From: Ambrosia x helenae
Taxonomy: Eukaryota > Streptophyta > Magnoliopsida > Asterales > Asteraceae
NCBI GenBank assembly: GCA_030844895.1
Contig: CM061231.1
Location: 36,031,149 to 36,095,148 of the forward strand
Reading direction: 5' to 3'
DNA: 64,000 nt
Shown: positions 43,613 to 54,700 of the stretch, one piece after another
How positions within the stretch are numbered: the first letter of the stretch is position 1
Layout of the letters: every line of letters begins with the position of its first letter
Notes under the pieces: generated by a model
Seen by the model: the letters and a program-made list of their open reading frames with translations, nothing else
Told to the model about the DNA's origin: nothing
Databases searched by the model: none
Made by a program: the position numbers and the translations under genes

Positions 43613-46302
43613 GTGCCAACAAGTTGGCGATATGGAGTGGAATCAACAGATGGAGATGGATCATGAGGAATGAGAGGGTCAGAAACGCTAAGAGGAGTGA
43701 GGACCTCTTTGGCGCCATCCATTTTAAATTTGGTCAAGATATCGTGGATGTGTCGATGTTGAGAAAGAAACAGTCCTTGAGGCGTTTGAATGACTTCAAT
43801 GCCTAGGAAATGGTGGAGTGGACCAAGATCTTTGATGGAGAATTTGTCACCTAAGGCTTGGACAAATGAGGTGACAAATGGATCATGACTGCCCGTGAGG
43901 ACAATGTCATCTACATAAACAAGGAGGTAGCATGTGATTCCATGTTTGTTGTAGATGAATAGTGATGGGTCGGATAGGGATTTACGAAATCCGAATGTAA
44001 GAAGGAAGGATGTGAGTTCATTATACCAAGCACGAGGAGCTTGTTTGAGACCATAGAGATATTTTTTTAATTTGCAGATGTGAGATGGATACTCAGAATG
44101 GGTGAATCCCGGTGGTTGGAGCATATATACATCTTCATGAAGTGTGCCATGAAGGAAGGCGTTGTTGACGTCGAGTTGACGTAGAGACCATCCACGTGAA
44201 AGAGCAATGGAAAGGATGGTTCGGATAGTGACCGGTTTAGTGACAGGACTAAAAGTGTCAAAGTAGTCCTTACCGTATTGTTGGGGGAATCCTTTGGCGA
44301 CGAGACGTGCCTTGTATTTGTCAAGGGAGCCGTCGGGTTTTCTTTTGATTCGGAAAATCCATTTGCAACCAATTGGTGTTTGAGTGGTGTGTGGAACAAG
44401 TTCCCAAGTTTGGTTTTTGAGTAATGCATTATATTCAGTATCCATAGCTTGGCGCCAAGTAGGATCTTTCATTGCTTGAGTATGGGTAGAGGGTTCTAAG
44501 GTGGGTGGAATGGGATGTCTAGTGGTGGAGTTGATAAAGTTTGAGTTAAAGTACTTGGGATTTGGTTTTCGTTGGCGGCCAATTGGTAAGGAGGGAGTGG
44601 AATCATCGGTGGTGGAAGGTGTGGGAAGGGAACCTGAGGAGGAATGGTTAGGAGTGGATGAGACTGGTGGTGAAGTTGAGGAAGGTGAGTCTTCGGGAAC
44701 AGAAGTAGTGGTATTTGGTTGAGGAGTTGGTGTTACCGAAGAAGATGTGTGTGATGTGGGTGACGATGGGGAAGGGTCGGAAGTGGAAGTTGTTGGCGGT
44801 GGATTAGTGGGGACGGTTGTGGAGATATTGGAAGGGGTGTGGGTGGGGTCGGAGAGGGTTGGGAGTGTGGGTGGAATGGGTGGTGGGGTCGTAGGAGTAG
44901 ATGATTGATTTATGTTTAGAAAGGATTTGAAGGACAAAGGTGTAGTGGAAGAGGTGGTGTCTTCAAATGGAAAGATATGAGGGATGAACTCAACGTGTCG
45001 TGAGTGATATAGCTTTCGTGTGTTTGGATCAAAGCATTTGTATGCGGATTTGGAAGAAGAGTAACCAAGAAAGATACACGAAACGGACCGTGGTTGGAGT
45101 TTTGAGGAGGTGTATGGACGAAGCCAAGGGTAGCATAGGCACCCAAAAGGTTTTAGTTTGTTGTAGGTGGGATAGACATTGAATAGAATGTCATAGGGTG
45201 ATTTGTTGTTTAGTATAGTTGTAGGTAGGCGGTTGATTAGGTATGTTGCAGCTTGAAAGGCATGGGACCAAAAACTTGGTGATAAGTGAGCATAGTGGAG
45301 TAGGGCAAGACCAGTTTCCACTATATGACGATGGCGTCGTTCGGCCACCCCATTTTGTTCGGGAGTATGAGGAGGGGTAGTGTAGTGTGAGATTCCTTGA
45401 GAAGTAAGGTATGATGCAAGACCAATAAATTCCCCCCCATTATCCGTAAAAAGTGAGACAAGAAGTGTATGAAATTTTTTTTCCACAAGTGTTTTGAATT
45501 GAGGAAAAAGAGTAGAAACATCGGATTTACGTTTCATTGGGTATAACCATATGTATTTTGAAAAATAATCAACAAAGATAACATAATATTTGTAGCCATC
45601 AATGGATGTTTGAACGGGACCCCATACATCTGAGTAAACGAGTTGTAGGGGTTTAGTTGCAAAAAAAGAATTTTTGCCAAAGGGAAGCTTGTGACTTTTA
45701 TTCAATGAACAGGATCTACAATGAAAAGACTCGTGTGACACTTTATTACAATTAACGCCTAATGTAGAAAGTAAAGACTTGAACACTTGAAATGAAGGGT
45801 GTCCAAGAATGTGGTGCCACGCGAGTAGAGATTCTGTCATGGTAGTATTAATTTGACGAGTAGATGGGATTGGTCCATAGTAAACGTCATCAACGTTCAC
45901 TCCCCGCATGAGATGCGCCCCCGTGCGTAGATCCTTGACCCAAAAATGATATGGAAAGAATTCAACAGAAACACGGTTAGTTCGACAAATTTTTGCAACA
46001 GAAATAAGATTATTACGAAGGTTAGGAGTAATTAAGACATTGTTTAAAGTGAGAGGTCGTGAGTTTGTTGTAATGGTAGTATGACCAATGTGAGTTATAG
46101 GAAGAGATTTACCGTCACCCAAGACAATTTCATCCGGACCTCCATATTCAGAAAGAACATGTACTGCTTGGTGGTTTTTGGCTGTGTGGTCCGAAGCCCC
46201 TGTGTCCCACATCCATGATGGTTGCGCAACATTTAGAGAAGTATGATTTACCACCGGTGCTGATGCAGAGGTACCTGGAGTTGTAACCTGATGTTCCTTC
46301 AA
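43613..46302 (-). CDS. copia pol, protease-integrase-RT
   Basis: Runs from the end of the zinc knuckle. It shows the protease (MWDTGASDHTA), the GAG-pre-integrase HHILGHPS with CRSCSLNKSHKLPFGK, integrase Asp residues in LVYSDVWGPVQT and FTDNGGEFIG and Glu in PHTPEQNGVAERRHRHIVE, a Ser/Thr/Pro-rich linker, and RT with WIFRIKRKPDGSLDKYKARL, QLDVNNAFLHGTLHEDVYM and YLLVYVDDIVLTGS. It is cut after RQLVGTLQ by the MITE. The native zinc knuckle (CFYCNIPGHDTKEC) is in this frame, upstream of the first Met. Confidence 0.93.
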
Positions 46303-46310
46303 AAACCGAC

Positions 46311-47165
46311 CTAGTTTGCGACACTCTTTAGTGTCGTGGCCCGGGATGTTGCAGTAGAAACAGTAGGCGCTGTTGCGGTTGGATCTTGTGTTTGTAGGTG
46401 GGTTTCGGTTCGACCAGGAGGATCGATTGTTGGTTGGGACAGCAGCAGGGGTGGTTCGGTTTGGTCGGTTATCACCCCGTACCTACTGTAGGAGCGACTA
46501 TTTGAATGGCGTTGGGTTTGGTTGATGGTGGTGATGGCTGGTTGGGCTGCGTTTTCTTTAAGGTCGCGCTCATGGTCTAGAAGTTTATCAAACAGGTCAG
46601 CGAAGGCGATTGTAGTATCGCGGGTTTTGAAGGCTGCTACAAGAGTGGCATAGTCTTCGCCTAATTGATTCATGGTGTGAACCACAAGATCTTCTTCAGG
46701 GATAGGGTTTTGGGTGATGGCAAGTTCGTCAAAGATAGATTTCATATCATTAAGGAACTCGGTTATAGACCTGTTACCTTGTGGGTTTTTGGACAGACGA
46801 GATTTGAGGGAGATGACACGAGAGCGCGAGCCGCTGGCGTAGCTTGAGTTGAGGAGTTCCCACGCCTGACGCGCGGTATCAGCAGAAGATACAACAGGCT
46901 GAATTGAATCCGTGCAACTGCCGAGAATGGCAGAGATGATTAACTGATCTTGGCGGAACCATTTTTGATAATCAGGGTTGGGTTTGACAGTAGTGCCGTC
47001 GGCTAGGGTTTTGGGTGGGGTTGGGTCAGTTCCGGTTATGTGGGTGTCGAGTTCTAGGCCAATTAAGGTGGAAAGTACCTGCTTTCTCCATGAAGGGAAA
47101 TTTTGTGGGGTGAGTTTAATTGGAAAGTGGGTTGCAGCGGTGATGGGTATGAGGGAGGAAGCCAT
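46311..47165 (-). CDS. copia gag
   Basis: Starts MASSLIPITAATHFPIKLT and includes NFPSWRKQVLSTLIGLELD and LNSSYASGSRSRVISLKSR, as in Ale-type gag. Near 46471-46481 the frame slips, so the last 50 or so residues are not native and the gene stops before the zinc knuckle, which continues in the pol frame. Confidence 0.88.
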   Translation of the reverse strand: MASSLIPITAATHFPIKLTPQNFPSWRKQVLSTLIGLELDTHITGTDPTPPKTLADGTTVKPNPDYQKWFRQDQLIISAILGSCTDSIQPVVSSADTARQAWELLNSSYASGSRSRVISLKSRLSKNPQGNRSITEFLNDMKSIFDELAITQNPIPEEDLVVHTMNQLGEDYATLVAAFKTRDTTIAFADLFDKLLDHERDLKENAAQPAITTINQTQRHSNSRSYSRYGVITDQTEPPLLLSQPTIDPPGRTETHLQTQDPTATAPTVSTATSRATTLKSVAN

Positions 47166-47457
47166 TAGATTTGATTGGAAAAAAAAAGGAGGAGGTGGAA
47201 GTATAGAGGCTGGTGGATCGGAGGTAACTCAGAGGAGCAAGTTAGGCTCTGAATACCATATAGGAAATGCTAATTTGCTGTGAAAGCTTGATGAATCTCA
47301 TTATTTACAAAGGTATATATACACGTACAAAAGCCAATGTCAAGGCTGAAATCAAGGAGGACCACATATGCTACAATCTCTAATTGACTACAGTCAATAC
47401 AAATTAAATACAATAATACACAATAAATGGTAATGCTTAAATCTTGCTAATATATGT

Positions 47458-47569
47458 ACCCTCGGATCATGATGCACGTATGAGAGTGACAATGGCTACT
47501 AAGGTATTAAACTATTTGCTAGATGGTTCTCCAAGTGCCACCTTCACAATGATCTCATATGAGATATGA
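47458..47569 (+). pseudogene. F-box/LRR-type gene fragment, downstream part
   Basis: Directly after the TATGT duplication the frame cut at 42110 resumes: VPSDHDARMRVTMATKVLNY, LLDGSPSATFTMISYEI, then TGA. Rejoining it to 42023-42110 without the copia element gives LKSLKIYPVYVPSDHD in one frame. Confidence 0.55.
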
Positions 47570-48066
47570 CACCATGACCATATAATATATGCAATGCTTC
47601 ATATTTGTTACAATTTTATAAAATAGCAGACTGAATATGGCAGAATTAATTTCAAGTTTTTAACGCTTTATTTTGATAACTTTTGTTTAACAACATGTAC
47701 GTTTCTAAAACTTTTTGTGAGTTGTGAACCTTCTAACATTCATTTTGAACGACTTAATCTTTAAGTCATCTTTAAAAAAATAAAAAATAAAATATGTTGT
47801 ATGTCTTCAACTAAGTTGTCAAAAGTGCGAGTGCACCTAGGTGCTCGGGCGCAACCTTGCTGTCTCGTCTGATTAAGTGCATTTTTAGATGTTGAGGTGG
47901 ATTTTTAAGACAATTTTCCAGTTAAAAATGGTTTTACCAGTCTGAAACAATTACACTAGCCCTAAACAAAACAAGTCCGAAATTAACCTAAAACAGCCAA
48001 AAGTAACTAAACAAGCCTAATACATGTCTAAAATCCATATAAATGGAGTGTCTTTATGTTCACCAG
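47570..48066. other. Intergenic, no supported gene
   Basis: AT-rich. A short GCACCTAGGTGCTCGGGCGC stretch near 47830 recalls the GAGGCG-type repeat. A CACCAG acceptor at 48061-48066 precedes the coiled-coil exon. Confidence 0.35.
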
Positions 48067-48427
48067 GAAGTTAAGGAACAACAGCAAAAGGTTCAAGCTT
48101 TTGAGAATGCTGTAGCAGCAAAAACCCTTATGGCAGATTTGCAGGCGATGTTAGAGAAGGAGAAAGTTGATATTGAGGCTCATATGGATCGAGAGAAGAC
48201 ACCAATGGAGAGCCACGAGGCAACTGATAAAGGGAAGGCACCAGTGAGGAAAATGCAGCTGCAGTTGAAAAGGAAAATGGCACAGATGAAGAGATCTTGG
48301 GAAGACGTCGGTGTACAGATTGATCAATGGAGAACAAACAGTTGTCGCATCGTTTCTCAGTTGCGTGACATTGAAGTATTATTATTGGAAGACCTCCCTA
48401 CTTCAAAGAAGGATGAGTTGCAAGCAT
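48067..48427 (+). pseudogene. Coiled-coil protein gene fragment, part 1
   Basis: I do not recognise the family. The frame after a splice acceptor reads EVKEQQQKVQAFENAVAAK, LQAMLEKEKVDIEAHMDRE, KGKAPVRKMQLQLKRKMAQM, VGVQIDQWRTNSCRIVSQLR, then SKKDELQA; it is rich in Lys, Glu and Gln with coiled-coil character. No upstream exon is visible. The exon is cut at 48427 by the LARD and resumes at 61690. Confidence 0.5.
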
Positions 48428-48787
48428 TGTCACACCACGCCAATGGCGGAAACACGTGGCGCAACGCTCGAAAGCATATCAAAGTCAAGATTAACACAAA
48501 CTATATTTAATTAGAAAAGATCAATTTATTAGGGTGTCGAAAATGAGTATCTCGTTACAATATTGCACAAAGCATTACGTAAAACGATGAACATTAAGTT
48601 TCAATGTGGGGGTATTTCCGTTTATGTTCCAACCCGATGGTAACAATGAATGAAACCCCGACCAATATCCGACATCCCGAATTCCACCGCACTAGCCCCA
48701 TATCTATTCAGCACTTAGTTACCTGAAAGATATGTTTAAAAAGACGTCAATATATAAAATATTGGTGAGTTCACAGGTTTTAGTTTC

Positions 48788-49095
48788 ATAACAACAACAT
48801 TTTCACAACCATCGACTCGACTCACTTTACCGTATAATTATTTTCCCATTAAATAATTATACTAGGATCTTGTCGATCGATATTTAGTTTCATGACAACA
48901 TTTTCACAACCATCGACTCGACTCACTTTACCGTATAATTATTTTCCCATTAAATAATTATACTAGGATCTTGTCGATCGATATTTAGTTTCATGACAAC
49001 ATTTTCACAACCATCGACTCGACTCACTTTACCGTATAATTATTTTCCCATTTAAATAATTATACTAGGATCTTGTCGATCGATATTTCGTGTTT
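48788..49095 (-). repeat. Three ~101 bp tandem units with hairpins
   Basis: Three nearly identical units, each TTTCACAACCATCGACTCGA, a hairpin (GTATAATTATTT, loop TCCCATT, AAATAATTATAC), then TAGGATCTTGTCGATCGATA. The outer ATCGAC and GTCGAT can also pair. Repeated at 58717-59024 in the 5' LTR. Confidence 0.9.
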
Positions 49096-49794
49096 ACAAC
49101 ATGTGCGAAACCTGCACAACTTGTGGCCGTTGTAAGGAGTAGCTAGCTCCTACAAACAATGATGACGAGCAATCCCTTGAGCCCATAACCAAACCAAGAC
49201 TAATAAATATGCCCCGCAATCACAAGTTGTTTCTCGGCAAATAACAACTTAGTTTAGAATATGTGCACCTCTTGTCTTTACCGGGTTGACGCTATCAACC
49301 AGAGGTGGGCCTCGTCAGGCACCAATAGTACTATCCAAATATTCCTTCGGTTTCATGCCCCTGAATTAATGGTTACAGTAGCGAGGACTCAACCCCGAGT
49401 GGCGAACACAAACTCAAGTACTCATCATGCCACTTATCACGTTTTAACTCTTGAAAACATTTGTCATGTAAAACATTTGACAAAACATATCTTTCCCCCA
49501 AACGAAAACAGTAAAAAGGGGCCGTGAAACTCACCTGATGTACAGCGTACACTCAAATAGCAGAGAATAGCAAGTCCGTGGTCAAGCACCTACGAACGTC
49601 CTAGTGCATGTAAGCCACTAAGTCTATAGCGTGTGCTTTTCCGGCAAGTTGTACACCCAACTCCCAACACCACCATTTAGATATAATTCCCCGTTTAATT
49701 AAACATATGTCCTAGGTCCGTTGGTGATGGATTACCATTGTTACAAGTTATATATATTCGCGTTAATATTGCTGTAACTTGTATAATATTATCC

Positions 49795-50225
49795 TCGACT
49801 CGACTTCACTTAACGTATAATTATTTTCCCATTAAATAATTATACTTAAGATCGCATCGTTCGATATAATATTTTTAACGCTCGACACGACTCACTATAC
49901 CGTATATTTATTTTCCCATTCAAATAAATATACTAAGATCTTGTCGTTCGATAATACGTTTTCTACGCTCGACTCGACTCACCATACCGTATGTTTACTT
50001 TCCCATTAAGTAAATATACTAGGATCTCGTCGATTCGGTAGTATATTCTTAACGCCCGACTCGACTCACCACACCGTATATTTACTTTCCCATTAAGTAA
50101 ATATACTAGGATCTCGTCGGTTCGGTATACACATATATATATATGTATATTATTTACTCGTCTCGGTTTTCCTTCCCGTATATCTACTTTCCCATTAAGT
50201 AGATATACTAGAATTTCGTCGAGCC
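49795..50225 (-). repeat. Five diverged hairpin units
   Basis: Five more copies in which the stem changes in pairs: GTATAATTATTT, GTATATTTATTT, GTATGTTTACTT (one G-T mismatch), GTATATTTACTT and GTATATCTACTT. Each but the third is matched by its exact complement, and each surrounds TCCCATT. Repeated at 59724-60152. Confidence 0.9.
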
Positions 50226-51756
50226 GAACATATATATATATACATATATACTTGTACTTTCATCGTTAAGTCCATACGTTCGTTTAACGTTTTTAATCGT
50301 TAGATTATTTACGTTATATTCTCTCCCACGAATATTTTTCCAACACTTAGGAAAGTGTTACGTATTTTTCACCCAAATCATATATTTTAAATCCTTAAAA
50401 TATATATATACTTATCTTGACGTAATGATACTTTTCTCGTCCGTCCGTTTTTACGTCTTAGTTCGTTAACACGTCCAAGTCCGATTACTTAACTTATATA
50501 GTTAATTTTTCCCAAGTTTTTCAATATGTGTATTCTAGGAATGTTATTCACCTCTTTAATTTCCTACACATATTACTTGGAAGTTTTGTAAATACTTTTG
50601 GAAACTACAAAAACTCTACATCACCAACATAAAACCTACGGCCCATATACATGATTTTAAACAACTATTTTAGTCTTGTAAAAACATACTAAAGTTTATG
50701 TTCAAAACCATATTTTAAACCTTATGTACAACTTGCTTTAGAAACATAAAACATGAATATTTAAAGAACTAAAGCAAGATTAAGAAACTTACTACTAGCA
50801 CAAGGCTAGGGAAGACAAAAACTCTTGATTTTTGGATGGAGCTTTGTGTGTTCTTCCAAATGGGTTAAGCTCCTAGCTTGACTAACACACTAAAAGGTTT
50901 GGTTTTATGGATGAATTTTGGGTTAAAAATGGAAATGTAAATGTTGTGTGGGTGATTGAAAAGCTACGGCCAAGAGTAAACAAGAAGAAGCATTTTTTAG
51001 TTTGATAAAAATGTAGAACTCTTGGATATTATAAGCAATCCATGATTTCCTAAGTACATGAAATCTATTATTAAAATTCTTTCAAATCTTTCCAAATCCA
51101 CCAAAATATACAAAAAGATATTTGAAGTATGTTTGGGAGCTAGGGCCGATTTGGGTTGGATTTGGTGGGGTCCATTCACAAAAAAAAATCTACAACTAGT
51201 TAGTTACAATCTAATTTTTATTGTTAGGACTTCGTTCGGGTGTCGTTCGGGTATTTTTCGGACTTTAACCGCGTGTTATTCATTCATTAAAAGTGCCTCT
51301 AATAACCCTTAAACATAGTCTATTTTAAGTGTTGGTTGGTTAATTAGGCTTTCGTTGGGTGAAATTATAAGTTATATGCGTACCGGATGCGGTACGCGCA
51401 CTTTATTCGTTACCGGGAGATTTGTATGTGAAGCTTTCACTTATGGTTTTGGAGTTCCAAAACACATTATATTTTGTGAAAATACCCTTTATGTTATATC
51501 CTGGGTGTCCGGGATCCTTTTCGTTTATTTAATTTTTACCGGGTAATCGCCAACGTCCGTACCGGACAAGTTTGTTCGCACATGATCCTATCATGCTTCA
51601 TCATTAAACGTATGCATTCCTATGCATCTTATGGGGAATTTGCTATTCTCTACGGCATCAATTAAATTAATCCAATTAATTTAAACATGCACTTAAACCG
51701 TTAATTACATACACTAATTACGTACGGAAACATATCGATTTTTGCCGGATGTTACA

Positions 51757-51774
51757 TTCTCCCCCCGTTAAGAG
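51757..51774 (-). other. Polypurine tract of LARD
   Basis: CTCTTAACGGGGGGAGAA on the minus strand, directly before the 3' LTR. Confidence 0.8.
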
Positions 51775-54700
51775 AATTCCGTCCCGGAATTCAATTCAAG
51801 TTATCCATAATAGTATCCTTGAACAGGGCGGAGTGTTTGCGCTTCACGAGATCTCCTCTTTCCTAGTGAACCCAGGTTCATGCTAGGTTCACGCTTAGTG
51901 CTCTAACAAACATAATATCATAGTCCAACTACGACTAAGCTCTTGGGCATCCCACTTTGACACATCTATCGGTTTCCCGAAATAGTAGAGCTTAACGTCA
52001 ACCGGACTTCCGTCGGTCGAGGATTTGACAAAACTTCCTCAGGCCAGACTTGTGGGATTCATCAAGAGTCCCACTAAGCTCTTGCGATAATTCGAGCTTA
52101 ATCGTCACGAGACCAATTTTGATCGATATCTCTGTGCCACGGGAGTATCAAGAATTTGGCCTGTTACAATTCCAACGCTTATCGACACCTTCTCAGAGCA
52201 TAACTCTCAGTGAAAGCCTATTACCAGTTCGAAGTTCTTAAGGCCTACGCCTTGTCTGTCTGACTTCTTAGTAGGTTCGCATCTGACCCGAACGGTCTCT
52301 AATCTGCAAGATTTACTGGCCATCTCTCGAGTAACTCAAACCAGATTGTGTATCTATCTCCGTCCGTCATTCAACGTACTAGAGATGTACACGTATGCCC
52401 CCAAAAGGGCTTTGAGCAGTACACCCCGGACGCTGGGATAATAATTCCTATCACAGAGAAGGTTCTGGCGATGAAGCACACGAATTCGATGTGCCGTGGA
52501 TATCAATCGTGTCAGCATGGAGCAATTTCGTCAAGTACATTCAATTTGTCCGAGAATGACAAGCCATACTCATCTCAAATAGAGTATCCCATGCTTGTGT
52601 ACAAAGTTTGTCGAACTCAAGGTAGAGTGACTACTACAATCCGATATAATGTAAGTCGGCAATTCAGTGTCTAGCCACGACTCTTTCCGAGAGTATAGGT
52701 AACTGTCCGTATGCCTCATCTCGAAGCCACAGATGAGTACAGAATGAGAGGGTTCCAAACAACAATTAATCATCACTTGGGTCATATCCGACCCCTGGAC
52801 ACCTCGGGTGTCATGGTGATGTCAAACAGGTGATCTTACCGCACCACCCAATGGTCATAAAAATCCCCTTGGAAACCTCGCCGGGTATTCCATTTCATTT
52901 ATCCTTCGGCTCGACTCACTTTACCGTATATTTATCTCCCCATTAAGATAAATATACTAGGTTCTTGTCGACCGAACAACTACATTCAACATGGGACTTT
53001 TATTTCCGTAGGATCCCCTAGGTACTGATTTGCTACCTTCCACCTGAGAAATTGTGGTTAATGGTACTAGGGTGCCTAGTAGGGACTGATGGGGGTCGAA
53101 TGTTTTTGAGTCGCTTTCACCTTTCAGTTCCCCGACAGTAAGCAGTGTATATACGACACCTGGGCCGTACGATTCCACAGTCCTCGAGAATTTCCAGTCG
53201 ACTCAAACACCAATGACCAGATGCTTCCAGCACATAGGTCAATACCGGAAAGAGATTTATGAAACATATTAAATTGTTATCGCATTGGACGGAGTATAAG
53301 GTTTCTAGGACACATCAACACGTTGGCCCCCATTGCGACAAGTATACAGAACACAAGTAGCTACCCAAAACATGGGTATCCGGTACTAGTTCTGTTATAT
53401 GTGCTTCACGGGCACCGCCCGTCCCATCGGTATTAGCAACCAGTAAGGCGATCTTGAATAATACAGGCCACATGCCCTTAAATCGTCTTTCAGATCTTAT
53501 GCAGAGATCTGAGTGAAAGGAGTCCTGAAACCGGAACCCTCACTTGCCGAAGTTTCCATCTCTCCGGAATCTTTTGAGATAAAAGGTGAAATCGAGTCAT
53601 CGATGCATGCCTTTGGCATAGACTTCACCTTTGGGTTTGACGGCTTCTTGCGCCCAAAGTCGTTACTTAAAATAACAAACGAATGACTGAGATCGCACCA
53701 CAAGCAATAGTCTCGAGCCTTCCCATAAGGCATCCCATTCAACGACTCAGTTAGTCACACATATGGCGCAATATGTAAGCCTTCAAGATCATCTTGATTA
53801 GCCAGGTACCATACGCCCTGACCTGGCAGCTCACATTACTATGGTGTCTCCAACAGTGTCTGTCAAAGACACGGGATTTTGCTCCAACGCGAGCAATGCC
53901 TCCTAAGGGTAGCTGAGAACACCACTATCGACCCAAGCTCGAAAGGGTTCCACTATCCCAAGAACCTATGCAACGACACCAAGACAAGACAAACCCACCA
54001 TGAGAGGAATAACAATATTAACCGAAGGGCTGAGTTGATCGACCATCTCATAATGGTAGGGTAGCACTCCTATAGAGTAGACAATGCTACACGCCCTTCT
54101 GGATTCTGGGCTTCACAAAACCTCCGAGATCATGTACCAGGGACTTCACCAATGCACGCCCACGGGTAGGTCCACAATGGTATTTCCATAATCATCAGTA
54201 TGACACGTCGGTATGTATGACGTCAAACGAATCCACTGGAGTGAGCAATAAATGAATTGAATCTTTCAACTCTTGCTAGTCCCAAAGGTATGGGTCATAA
54301 TATCGCTCATAATTACTCGATACCTTCATGTTCGAGACGTATTCGAAATCCCTTATCACAAAGACGAGTCTCGCCTCGTTATGTATGAATCCCGGGATTT
54401 CTTCTCGACATTGGTTTGCATAGCCGATCGTTAGTCGACCAAATTGCGCGTAAAAGGTTAAGTCTGGGCATGGCGTCACAGATGCCTTAGGTTCTGAAGA
54501 TGTAACACTTACGGAATGCGTGAGCATATACAGGGGTCGGCATATGATTCGATCAATTACTCAGACGACCACGAGATTCAGACTTTTAGGGGAATACACA
54601 CGCAATCACTAAGGCTAGAGTGTCTAAGCATGATTTTTTTTTGAAAGTCCGTTGGACACCTGAAATCCTGCATAATCAACGTCGGCACTACACAATCAAA

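Larger units (their letters stand above)
42111..47452 (-). mobile_element. Ty1/copia element, Ale/Retrofit-like, with short LTRs
   Basis: Two 194 bp LTRs (42111-42304 and 47259-47452) appear identical base for base and are flanked by TATGT (42106-42110 and 47453-47457). Unusually, the LTR ends are TATTAG...CCTATA rather than TG...CA. The primer-binding site (TGGTATTCAGAGCC on the minus strand, 47245-47258) touches the 5' LTR, and the purine tract GCGGGGGCG (42305-42313) touches the 3' LTR. Identical LTRs imply recent insertion. The frame has two shifts and is split by a hAT MITE, so the copy is now defective. Confidence 0.93.
48428..51756 (-). repeat. 3' LTR of LARD
   Basis: Contains hairpins at 48832-48862, 48933-48963, 49034-49065, 49815-49845, 49902-49933, 49989-50019, 50076-50106 and 50178-50208. 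The Tekay-type blocks GGGGCCGTGAAACTCACC (about 49517) and GGTGAGTTCACAGGTTTTAG (about 48764) lie on this strand. Confidence 0.95.

Noticed and set aside
48788..49095. Three regular ~101 bp repeats, considered as a CRISPR-like or satellite array
   Set aside because: Only three tandem copies within an LTR of a plant retrotransposon, present identically in both LTRs; no CRISPR in a plant nuclear genome.
54276..54527. 83-codon frame in the LARD interior, tested as decayed pol
   Set aside because: No RT, RNase H or integrase motif; neighbouring frames do not continue it.
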